Below are positions 1 to 5,554 of a stretch of 7,426 nt of DNA, piece by piece. Under the pieces are notes generated by a model, which did no database searches, was not told the DNA's origin, and worked only from the letters and a program-made list of their open reading frames with translations. Made by a program: the position numbers and the translations under genes. The DNA comes from DATDFB01 sp036522835 (GTDB lineage: Bacteria; Acidobacteriota; Thermoanaerobaculia; Gp7-AA8), in NCBI GenBank assembly GCA_036522835.1, contig DATDFB010000259.1, positions 1 to 7,426 on the forward strand, read 5' to 3'. The stretch's first letter is position 1. Every line of letters begins with the position of its first letter.

Positions 1-448
1 CAACTCGCCCCACCCGGTGCCGCTCGCGCGCGAGCTGCGCCGCTGGCGGCAGAAGATCCGCTTCGTCTATCAGCTTTTCGTGCAGCCGCCGCTGCTGCGC
101 CTGCTGCTCCCGGCGATGATGCGCCGCGCCGGCCGCTTCACCGAGGCCGATATCACGGTGATGAAGGCGTCGTGGCGTGACCCCGCCGCCCGCCGGGCCA
201 TGGCCAACTACTACCGCGCCCTGCGCCGCCACCGCGCCGCCCTCCGCCCCCTCCTCCGCCCGATCGAGATCCCGGTGATGCTGATCTGGGGCGAGCGCGA
301 CCCGGTCTTCGTCCGCGAGACGACGGAGCGCTTCGACGAGTGGGTGCCGAACCTGCGCGTGGAACGGATCGCGCGCGCCGGACACTTCGTGCAGACGGAC
401 GCGGCGGAGCGGGTGAACGAGCTGCTACTGGGGTTTCTGGAGGGCTGA
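1..448 (+). CDS. Alpha/beta hydrolase, C-terminal part (5' end outside window)
   Basis: The frame is open from base 2, so the gene starts before the window. The first residues, N-S-P-H-P, match the N-x-PHP motif that follows the nucleophile strand in epoxide-hydrolase-like and haloalkane-dehalogenase-like enzymes. A cap-like helical stretch rich in Arg and Leu follows. The usual late catalytic residues then appear: an acidic residue in G-E-R-D-P-V-F (Asp codon at 299) and the catalytic histidine in A-G-H-F-V-Q (His codon at 383). The nucleophile elbow must lie upstream and cannot be checked. The family hydrolyses epoxides, esters or carbon-halogen bonds, and the substrate cannot be told from this fragment. 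The stop is 7 bp before the GNAT gene, and a GGAGG inside the last codons can serve that gene, so the two are probably co-transcribed. Confidence 0.88.
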   Translation, partial: NSPHPVPLARELRRWRQKIRFVYQLFVQPPLLRLLLPAMMRRAGRFTEADITVMKASWRDPAARRAMANYYRALRRHRAALRPLLRPIEIPVMLIWGERDPVFVRETTERFDEWVPNLRVERIARAGHFVQTDAAERVNELLLGFLEG

Positions 449-455
449 CGCGCCG

Positions 456-929
456 GTGCCCATCCTCATTCGCGACGCCGAACCGGGCGATCTCGCCACG
501 GTGCTCGAGCTGATGCACGCACTGGCGGACTACGAAGGCTTGCGGCCATATGTGACGCTCACGCACGGCGCGCTGGCCGACTGCTGCCTTCGCGAGCCGA
601 AACGATTTCACGTCATCGTCGCCGCGGAGGACGAGGCGGTCGTCGGCTACGCCACGTTCCTGTTCCAGTTCGCGCCGTGGGCGGCGCGCGAGTACCTGTT
701 CATCGACGACGTCTACGTCGCCGAAACAAAGCGCGGCATGGGAATTGGCTCGCTTCTGATGCATCGCATCGCAGCCGTTGCCGTCGAGCGCGACGTCGAT
801 GCCCGCTGGCACGTCCAGACCGCGAATCAACACGCCCAGGAGTTCTACAAAGCTCTCGGCGCCGAGCTGCGGGACCGATTCGTCGCCTACTGGCCGCGCG
901 AGGCAATGCGGGCGCTGATTGATCGCTGA
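456..929 (+). CDS. GNAT-family N-acetyltransferase
   Basis: This 157-residue protein is a typical single-domain GNAT. The acetyl-CoA pyrophosphate loop is visible as R93-G-M-G-I-G98, after the strand E-Y-L-F-I-D-D-V-Y-V. The late motif A-N-x-x-A-x-x-F-Y-K-A-L-G-A (about residues 123-136) is the usual motif B and C-terminal element. The layout resembles diamine/spermidine acetyltransferase-like GNATs (early D-Y-E segment, L-F-I-D-D-V-Y-V strand), but the acceptor amine is not determined. The start is taken as GTG at 456, because GGAGG lies at about 439-443 and the next in-frame Met is at residue 20. The stop TGA (927-929) overlaps an ATG at 929, so translation could continue into the reading frame of the next gene. 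Confidence 0.9.
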   Translation: MPILIRDAEPGDLATVLELMHALADYEGLRPYVTLTHGALADCCLREPKRFHVIVAAEDEAVVGYATFLFQFAPWAAREYLFIDDVYVAETKRGMGIGSLLMHRIAAVAVERDVDARWHVQTANQHAQEFYKALGAELRDRFVAYWPREAMRALIDR

Positions 930-967
930 TGCCGTGCGCCGGAGACGGCTGCCGAGGCTTCGAGCTC

Positions 968-1012
968 GTGGCCGACGATCACGGCATCGAGAACGCGCAG
1001 AGCCAGCTGCGC
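968..1012. repeat. Left copy of a 45-bp direct repeat flanking the DUF433/DUF5615 pair
   Basis: By eye, 38 of 45 positions match bases 1973-2017 in the same orientation, 1005 bp away. The best-conserved core is ATCACGGCA followed by CGAGAACGCGCAG. On the minus strand both copies read in the same frame as L-A-L-R-V-L-x-A-V-I, which could mean they derive from the 3' part of a lost gene that I do not recognise. This copy lies between the GNAT stop and the chosen DUF433 start. Confidence 0.6.
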
Positions 1013-1072
1013 CACCTCCTCATGGCTTGCATTCCGGCTTTGGTACGGAGCAAGATCAGGCCGAGCGATTTT

Positions 1073-1387
1073 ATGAGCAGCGACTATGTCGAACGTCGCG
1101 ATGATGGTTACGCGGTCACTGGCAGCCGTGTGTCGCTGGACTCGATCGTCTATGCGTTTGTTTCCGGAGAGTCTGCGGAGAGTATCGCTCAAGCATTCCC
1201 GCTCCTGACACTCGAACAGGTTTACGGCGCCATCACCTTCTACCTCGCCCATCGGGACGAGATCGATAGATACCTAGAGCAGCGGCGACACGAGTTCGAC
1301 ACGGCACGTGAGACTGCCCACGACTCGGACCCGATGTTCTATCAGAAGCTCGCCGATGCAAAGAGGCAGGCGCCTCTCGCCCGCTGA
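1073..1387 (+). CDS. DUF433 protein, antitoxin-type partner
   Basis: The 104-residue product starts M-S-S-D-Y-V-E-R and carries the DUF433 signature: a G-x-R-V-S-L-D-S-I-V-Y-A-F segment, then a helix-turn-helix-like run E-S-A-E-S-I-A-Q-A-F-P-L-L-T-L-E-Q-V-Y-G-A-I-T-F-Y. The acidic and basic C-terminal tail may contact a partner. DUF433 proteins are commonly found beside DUF5615 PIN-like proteins and are thought to be the DNA-binding antitoxin of such pairs, and that is the arrangement here. The frame is open back to an ATG at 929 that overlaps the GNAT stop. I prefer 1073 because the homology-like region begins there and the 48 extra residues include the flanking repeat. No strong ribosome binding site is visible at 1073. 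The stop overlaps the next start as TGATG. Confidence 0.82.
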   Translation: MSSDYVERRDDGYAVTGSRVSLDSIVYAFVSGESAESIAQAFPLLTLEQVYGAITFYLAHRDEIDRYLEQRRHEFDTARETAHDSDPMFYQKLADAKRQAPLAR

Positions 1388-1741
1388 TGCCGATCAGATT
1401 TCAGGCAGATGCCGACTTCAATCAGATCATCGTCAGTGCGGTCGCTCGGCGTCACCAGGAGATCGACTTTCGGACTGCCACAGCAGCTGGTCTCGCTGGT
1501 CTCAATGATCCTGAGGTTCTAGCGCTTGCGGCCCGCAATCATCGGATTCTCTTGGTGGACTCACGACCACAGGACGATGCCCCGATATTTCGGAGACTTC
1601 ATCCGCACCAGCTCGAGTCCTGGACTGATCGTCGTTCCACAGATCCTGGCCATCCGTGACGCTGCCGATGCATTGGTTCTCATCTGGCCGGTGACGAAGC
1701 CGGAAGAATGGGTGAACCGAATCGCTTACTTGCCGATTTGA
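1387..1741 (+). pseudogene. DUF5615 PIN-like protein, toxin-type, broken by a one-base insertion
   Basis: The first frame from ATG 1387 reads M-P-I-R-F-Q-A-D-A-D-F-N, the early acidic strand of DUF5615, and continues to A-R-N-H-R-I-L-L-V. It then loses family resemblance. Shifting one base at the GG of GGTGGAC (1557-1558) restores T-H-D-H-R-T-M-P-R-Y-F-G-D-F, then S-S-P-G-L-I-V-V-P-Q, and a C-terminal L-I-W-P-V and E-E-W-V-N-R-I-A-Y-L-P, all typical of the family. Removing one G gives a protein of about 117 residues, which is full length. DUF5615 is a PIN-related putative RNase domain. The lesion may be real inactivation of the toxin or a sequencing error. The overlap with the DUF433 stop indicates translational coupling. 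Confidence 0.8.
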
Positions 1742-2071
1742 GGATTCACGTACGTTCGTTCGGGCTGTGTGCTGGGTGCTTGGCGGGGGCCGAAGTCGAC
1801 GGCGAAGTCGGAGGTTGACGGCGGAGAGCTCCTCGGCGTGAATGCTGGCAATGCCGTCGAGCCTTGGGCGAGGACATCGCCGATGGTGGTCTGGTCCTGC
1901 TCGGCTCCGTACTTGAGCATGGCAATGTGATGGCGCAGGAGGCGACTGACCGAGTCCTCCCGCACACCTAGCGTGGCGGGCAATCACGGCACCGAGAACG
2001 CGCAGCGCCAGCTCCGGCCGGGCGGGCGGGACGGTCCACCGTGGCCGCACGTGTGCACCTCTACGCCCCTG
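1742..2071. other. Gene-poor stretch with a possible decayed minus-strand coding relic
   Basis: No convincing intact gene. On the minus strand, a frame starting at TTG 1983 gives E-D-S-V-S-R-L-L-R-H-H-I-A-M-L-K-Y-G-A-E and T-T-I-G-D-V-L-A. It then becomes low-complexity, while the next frame continues with D-G-I-A-S-I-H-A-E-E-L-S-A-V-N-L-R-L-R. Together they look like a small helical protein broken by a frameshift near 1865-1880, but I cannot name a family. The right end holds the second copy of the 45-bp repeat. There is no clear terminator for either neighbour. Confidence 0.35.
1973..2017. repeat. Right copy of the 45-bp direct repeat
   Basis: Matches 968-1012 at about 38 of 45 positions, same orientation. 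It lies between the DUF5615 pseudogene and the end of the VKOR-like gene, so the two copies bracket the DUF433/DUF5615 module and the relic at 1742-1983. There is no target-site duplication or terminal inverted repeat to mark a transposon. Confidence 0.6.
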
Positions 2072-2590
2072 CTAAGGTTTCTGGGACGTCAGCGCGCGCG
2101 CCGCGGCGATCGTCTCGGGAATCGCCAGCGGCACCATCGCGAACGTCGCCGCCGCTGCGAGGAGGCACCAGAGGCAGAACGCGCGGTGCTTCGTCCACTG
2201 ATCGGCCGTGAGCTTCGCCGCGTTCGCGGCGTCGAAGGCGACCTTTGCGGCGAGCGCGAGCGGCACCCATGGCATCGTGCGCAGGCGATCGGCACCGCCC
2301 GTCGCCGCGAGACCCATCGTCGCGGCGTAGCTGCCCAAGCCGAGGATTGCATCGGGCGTGGCGAACCTCTCGTACGCCTGGGCCGAGCCGTTGACCTTGT
2401 CGGCGTCGAGCATCGGCAGCGGCGGCTCCGGCAGGTGCTTGATCAAACCGGTCTGGTAGAGCGCGATCAACCCCATTGACGCCGAAGCGATCATCGAGAG
2501 TCCGACGATGCCGCGGCGGCGGCGCAGATCGGGCGACGTCTGCGTGCGGAGCTCTCGGCTGAGGCGGGTGGCGTTCTCTTCGCGGTCCAT
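2072..2590 (-). CDS. VKOR-family-like membrane protein with one CXXC motif
   Basis: The 172-residue protein has a basic N-terminus and about four hydrophobic segments (roughly 27-45, 80-97, 107-125 and 138-157). The last opens with C139-L-W-C142. A CXXC at the start of the last membrane helix is the active-site disulfide of vitamin K epoxide reductase and of bacterial VKOR/DsbB-like quinone-coupled thiol oxidases. The periplasmic loop between helices 1 and 2 (T-G-L-I-K-H-L-P-E-P-P-L-P, then A-D-K-V-N-G-S) has no cysteine, so the shuttle pair of classic VKOR is missing; electron transfer through it may differ or be absent. The start is at 2590, with AGGA eight bases upstream. The longer upstream frame is a shadow of the divergent hydrolase gene. 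Substrate and partner are unknown. Confidence 0.72.
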   Translation of the reverse strand: MDREENATRLSRELRTQTSPDLRRRRGIVGLSMIASASMGLIALYQTGLIKHLPEPPLPMLDADKVNGSAQAYERFATPDAILGLGSYAATMGLAATGGADRLRTMPWVPLALAAKVAFDAANAAKLTADQWTKHRAFCLWCLLAAAATFAMVPLAIPETIAAARALTSQKP

Positions 2591-2668
2591 GCGGTTTGTC
2601 CTGCATGGGCGATGCACACCGAGGGGGAAAACCGCCAACCGGCGCACTCCTACAGTGGGAGGCAACCG
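2591..2668. promoter_or_regulatory. Divergent intergenic region of the VKOR-like and hydrolase genes
   Basis: Only 78 bp separate the two opposed start codons, so both promoters must lie here or extend into the genes. The 7-bp inverted repeat GCGGTTT (2591-2597) and AAACCGC (2628-2634) could be an operator or leader hairpin. I see no clear -35/-10 pair. Ribosome binding sites are visible on both sides: AGGA for the minus gene and GGGAGG (2658-2663 region) for the plus gene. Confidence 0.4.
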
Positions 2669-4168
2669 ATGGCCAGTCGCGAGTTGACACTTGCAAGCGG
2701 AACGCGCGTGGCGGTGAACGCGCCGGGATTCGAGATCGAGGCGGCAGCGCCGGTGATGGCCGCGGCGGCGGCGCCGGTCGCGGAGATCCCCGGCGACTGG
2801 CTCGAGGCCATGGCCATGAACGGCGTGCTTCCGGAGCACGTCGAGCCTCTGCCGATGCAGATCAGAGCGGTCCCGGAGGCGGCGCCGGCGGCGATGTTGA
2901 CGCGGCGAGGCTCGCCGGGGCCGCACGTCGAGATCGCGGCGGAGCCGCAGGAGGACTTCACGGCCTTGCTGATGGTGCAGCGCGGCGAGGTCGTGCAATG
3001 GTTCGTGCCGGTCAACGCGCCGCGGGTCGTGCCGCGCCACGCCGGCATGCGCGCCGCCGTCGTGGGCGTGGAGCGGCAGCCCCTGCGCTTTCTCGTTCCG
3101 GCATCCCTTCTCCAGCCGCCCACGCCGCCTCCGGGCAACGTTGCCGCCGCCGCCTTCTTCGGCCGCGTGGTGTCGAAGATCGTGCGCATTCCGCTCATCC
3201 GCGATCTCGTCGACGCCCCGATCCGCTTCCTCGTCGAGCACATTGCCAAATTCGTCGAAGGGCGAAACAAGGACGAGGGGTTCAAGTTCTTCGACGACGC
3301 CGGCGCGTTTCCGCCCGTGTCGCGGCAGCAGCTCATCGACATGGCGGACAAGCCGGTGCTGTTCCTCACGCACGGCGTCTTCAGCTCCATCGGCGGCGCG
3401 TTCAACGACCTCCTCGGCACGCCGGCGCTGGCCGCGCTGCGCGGCAGATACGAGAACCGCATCATCGGGTGGGACCACTTCACGATCTCGAAGACGCCGC
3501 TCGAAAACGCCGACGACATGCTCTCGGCCATGGCGCCGGCCATGAACGTCGACTTCGTCTGTCACAGCCGCGGCGCGCTGGTCATGCGCGCGGCGCTGGA
3601 GCACGACAAGCTGCGCGAGAAACGCCGCACGCGCTTCCGCGAGAGCGGTGTGGGAAACGCCCTCTTCGTGGCCGGCGCGAATCAGGGGTCCCAGCTCGCC
3701 AGCTTCGAGCACGTCAACACCCTGCTCAACGTCTACGCCGCCATCGGGCACGTCTTCCCCGGCCTCGCCCTCGACGTCATCTTCGCCGTCCTGCGCATTC
3801 TGGCGCACGGCGTGTCGACCTTGCCGAGCGTCGAGGCGTTGAGCAGCGACGCCTCCAACACCTTCGTCCGCGACCTCAACCAGCAGCCGAGGATGTCGGT
3901 GCGGGGCAAGCTCGCCATCGCGCACGCGAACTACGACCCGCGGCAAGGCGTTCTTCGCGAGCTGGCGAACCTCAACATCGACACGATCTTCGGCACGGCG
4001 AACGACCTCGTCGTCCCCTTTGCCGGCGCGGCGCAGTTCGATCCGAACGTCATCGCCGACGAGGAGCGCGCCTTCGGGTCGGCCCGGGCATCGCAGCCGG
4101 ACGTCTTCCACACGAATTTCTTCGCGCAGCCGGACATCCAGGGGCTGATCGGAAAAACGCTCCTATGA
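2669..4168 (+). CDS. Serine hydrolase-like protein (alpha/beta hydrolase, esterase/lipase type) with a long N-terminal region
   Basis: The 499-residue product starts at ATG 2669, six bases after a clear GGGAGG; an in-frame upstream start lacks such a site. Residues 1-215 form an Ala/Pro-rich region with a possible beta module (D-F-T-A-L-L-M-V-Q-R-G-E-V-V-Q-W-F) that I do not recognise. The rest is an alpha/beta hydrolase fold: oxyanion-hole motif L-T-H235-G236-V-F, nucleophile elbow C-H-S300-R-G, likely Asp446 in G-T-A-N-D-L-V-V-P, and His481 in V-F-H-T-N-F-F. The full Ser-Asp-His triad is therefore present and activity is plausible. F-V-A-G-A-N-Q-G-S after the elbow resembles PGAP1-like or lipase-like proteins that act on large or membrane substrates. 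No signal peptide or membrane helix is seen, so it is probably cytoplasmic. The substrate is unknown. Confidence 0.82.
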   Translation: MASRELTLASGTRVAVNAPGFEIEAAAPVMAAAAAPVAEIPGDWLEAMAMNGVLPEHVEPLPMQIRAVPEAAPAAMLTRRGSPGPHVEIAAEPQEDFTALLMVQRGEVVQWFVPVNAPRVVPRHAGMRAAVVGVERQPLRFLVPASLLQPPTPPPGNVAAAAFFGRVVSKIVRIPLIRDLVDAPIRFLVEHIAKFVEGRNKDEGFKFFDDAGAFPPVSRQQLIDMADKPVLFLTHGVFSSIGGAFNDLLGTPALAALRGRYENRIIGWDHFTISKTPLENADDMLSAMAPAMNVDFVCHSRGALVMRAALEHDKLREKRRTRFRESGVGNALFVAGANQGSQLASFEHVNTLLNVYAAIGHVFPGLALDVIFAVLRILAHGVSTLPSVEALSSDASNTFVRDLNQQPRMSVRGKLAIAHANYDPRQGVLRELANLNIDTIFGTANDLVVPFAGAAQFDPNVIADEERAFGSARASQPDVFHTNFFAQPDIQGLIGKTLL

Positions 4169-4182
4169 CGACGCCAGGGCGA

Positions 4183-4269
4183 GCGCCACTCGCGCCACTG
4201 CTCGTCGACGGATCCTAAGACATCGCGCTTCGGAATCCAGCCGAGCGTTTGGCGGGTATGGCGTGCTGG
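4183..4269 (-). pseudogene. Diverged duplicate of the 3' end of the epimerase-like gene
   Basis: Aligned by eye with 4675-4760 at a constant offset of 492 bp, with about nine differences in 87 positions and one 1-base gap. On the minus strand it reads T-R-Q-T-L-G-W-I-P-K-R-D-V-L-G and S-V-D-E-Q-W-R-E-W-R, against T-R-Q-T-L-G-W-I-P-K-R-D-F-L-G in the intact gene. No start or Rossmann domain is present and its stop is lost, so it is a fragment. It begins 15 bp after the hydrolase stop and lies in the same orientation as the intact gene. Confidence 0.85.
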
Positions 4270-4318
4270 TCGTCCACTGATCGACGAAGAGCCTCGCCGC
4301 GTTCGCCGTGTGGAGCCG
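4270..4318 (-). pseudogene. Short fragment resembling the third-helix region of the VKOR-like gene
   Basis: Bases 4270-4283 match 2191-2204 exactly, and a second block (GCCGCGTTCGC) matches again at the same spacing. The minus-strand translation A-N-A-A-R-L-F-V-D-Q-W-T resembles A-N-A-A-K-L-T-A-D-Q-W-T of the VKOR-like protein. Part of it (F-V-D plus the following bases) can also be read as a gapped continuation of the epimerase fragment (F-V-D-A-L-T-V-D-Q-H), so its origin is ambiguous. Confidence 0.45.
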
Positions 4319-4348
4319 GCTGGCTTTCTCTGGAAACTTGCCTGCGAT

Positions 4349-4661
4349 TTCAGCGAACTCGCTGAAAAGCTCGGCAAGTATTCTTGCAAACTCAGCGAGC
4401 TCGCTGAACAACTGAGCAAGCTTGCTTGCAAATTCAGCGAAGTCGCTGAAAAACTAAGGATGTGCGGTGGCAAATTCAGCGAGATCGCTGAAATTGTCGG
4501 GAATGAGTGCCGGCGATTTCAGCGAGTTCTCTGAATTTTCCCGTTCAATCAGTGAGATTTTCAGCGGATACGCTGAATTGGCGTGGCCCGCCGATAGAAA
4601 TTTCAGCGAGTTTGCTGAATCGGCAAGCAATCTGCGTTGAAAATTCAGCGAACTCGCTGAA
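4349..4661. repeat. Array of eight 18-bp palindromes at 42-bp spacing
   Basis: Consensus TTCAGCGA-NN-TCGCTGAA. Palindromes begin at 4349, 4391, 4433, 4475, 4518, 4560, 4602 and 4644, so the steps are 42, 42, 42, 43, 42, 42, 42. The central dinucleotides vary (AC, GC, AG, GA, GT, AT, GT, AC). The only arm changes are C1 in the second copy, one base in the fifth, G8 and A11 in the sixth, and one base in the seventh. The seven spacers are 24 bp (one 25). Some spacers are related: the first, second and seventh share GGCAAG/GAGCAAG motifs and the first three end in GCAAA, while the rest differ widely. Palindrome conservation against diverged spacers points to selection on the palindrome. The dyad and the helical spacing fit sites for a dimeric DNA-binding protein. 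No cas gene is near, and the repeat is shorter and more symmetric than a usual CRISPR repeat. Confidence 0.93.
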
Positions 4662-4662
4662 T

Positions 4663-5514
4663 CTACAACGCTGCGCGCCACTCGCGCCACTGCTCGTCGA
4701 CCGATCCCAAGAAGTCGCGCTTCGGGATCCAGCCGAGCGTCTGGCGCGTCTGCGTGCTGGCGACGTGCTGGTCGACGGTGAGCGCGTCGACGAACGGTCC
4801 CATCGACCCGCGCGCCACGTCCGCCGTTACGTGCTCGAACGTGCCGTTCGGCGCGACCGCGGCGGCGCAGGCGTTCAGCGTCGCGTGCGTGTCGTCGGTG
4901 CCGTGGAAGATGCCGGGGAGGCGCTGCTCGACGGCGCGGACGTACAGATCCGCGAGGTCGTGCAGGTTCACGAACGACCAATGGTTCTCGCCGTCGCCGA
5001 CGATGCGCAGCGGCTCCTTCTTCGCCGCGGCCTCGAACCAGCCGCCGAGGAGACTCTGCTTGCCGCCGTAGACGCAGCCGGGGCGCAGCACCGCGCCGCC
5101 CGCGGCCAGCACCTGCCGTTCCACGCCGGCGCGCCAGCCGACGAGCGTCAGCGGGTTCACCGGCTTCGACTCGTCGGCCACGCCGACCGTGTTGCCGAGG
5201 ACCCAGACGCCGCTCGTGTAGATGAGGAACCCCTTCTGCGCGGCGAACGCGGCGATGGCGCTCGGGATCAGCTCCGCGTCGGCGGACGTGTTCGACTGCG
5301 CGGCGTGCACGAAGACGTCGCACGTCGCCAGCGTGTCGCCTAAGGTCGGGAGCGAGGCCAAATCGCCGGCGGCGACGACGACGCCGGCGTCGCGGAGGCG
5401 GTGCGAATCGGATTCGGGGCGGACCAGCGCGGCGACGTCGTGGCCGCGCTCGCGCAGCGCCATGGCCACGACGCTGCCGATGTAGCCGGTGGCACCGGTG
5501 AGGAAGATTCGCAT
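4663..5514 (-). CDS. NAD-dependent epimerase/dehydratase-like protein (extended or atypical SDR)
   Basis: The 283-residue protein begins M-R-I-F-L-T-G7-A-T-G10-Y-I-G13, the dinucleotide-binding GxxGxxG of extended SDRs. D-L-A-S-L (51-55), the V-F-V-H-A-A-Q strand (67-73) and a T-S-G segment (100-102) follow the Rossmann plan. R-P-G-C-V-Y-G (144-150) and W-S-F-V-N-L-H-D-L-A (179-188) are also family landmarks. The catalytic Y-x-x-x-K is not seen: by alignment to these landmarks its place is L124-V-G-W-R128. The protein may therefore be an NAD(P)-binding regulator or an atypical reductase rather than a classical epimerase. The start at 5514 has a weak GGAAG before it. It lies 40 bp after the S1 stop on the same strand, so an operon is likely. 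Its stop is 1 bp from the palindrome array. Confidence 0.87.
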   Translation of the reverse strand: MRIFLTGATGYIGSVVAMALRERGHDVAALVRPESDSHRLRDAGVVVAAGDLASLPTLGDTLATCDVFVHAAQSNTSADAELIPSAIAAFAAQKGFLIYTSGVWVLGNTVGVADESKPVNPLTLVGWRAGVERQVLAAGGAVLRPGCVYGGKQSLLGGWFEAAAKKEPLRIVGDGENHWSFVNLHDLADLYVRAVEQRLPGIFHGTDDTHATLNACAAAVAPNGTFEHVTADVARGSMGPFVDALTVDQHVASTQTRQTLGWIPKRDFLGSVDEQWREWRAAL

Positions 5515-5527
5515 CGGGCTTCCGAGC

Positions 5528-5546
5528 GCGGCGGCATGGCCGCCGC
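5528..5546 (-). other. GC-rich hairpin between the S1 and epimerase-like genes
   Basis: GCGGCGGC (5528-5535) and GCCGCCGC (5539-5546) form an 8-bp stem with a 3-base loop. No T tract follows in the direction of transcription, so it is not a clear intrinsic terminator. It could slow polymerase, protect RNA ends or reduce read-through into the epimerase-like gene. Confidence 0.4.
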
Positions 5547-5554
5547 ACTCCAGA

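Noticed and set aside
929..1072. Longer DUF433 start overlapping the GNAT stop
   Set aside because: The extra 48 residues do not resemble the family and include the flanking repeat; 1073 fits family length better. Coupled translation from 929 remains possible.
2072..4111. Long minus-strand open frame across the hydrolase gene
   Set aside because: Its N-terminal 500 residues are Arg/Asp/Val-rich antisense translation of the hydrolase gene. Only the last 172 residues (the VKOR-like protein) look real, and they have their own start and ribosome binding site.
4349..4661. CRISPR array
   Set aside because: Regular spacing is present, but the repeat is a near-perfect 18-bp palindrome with a variable centre, several spacers are related to each other, spacers are only 24 bp, and no cas gene is in view.
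4349..4661. Palindromes as a bidirectional intrinsic terminator for the two convergent genes
   Set aside because: Loops would be only two bases, T tracts are mostly absent, arm changes are not compensated, and eight regular copies are not needed for termination.
4454..5548. 364-residue minus frame over the epimerase-like gene
   Set aside because: Arg-rich shadow in another frame; the Rossmann motif lies in the 5514-4663 frame.
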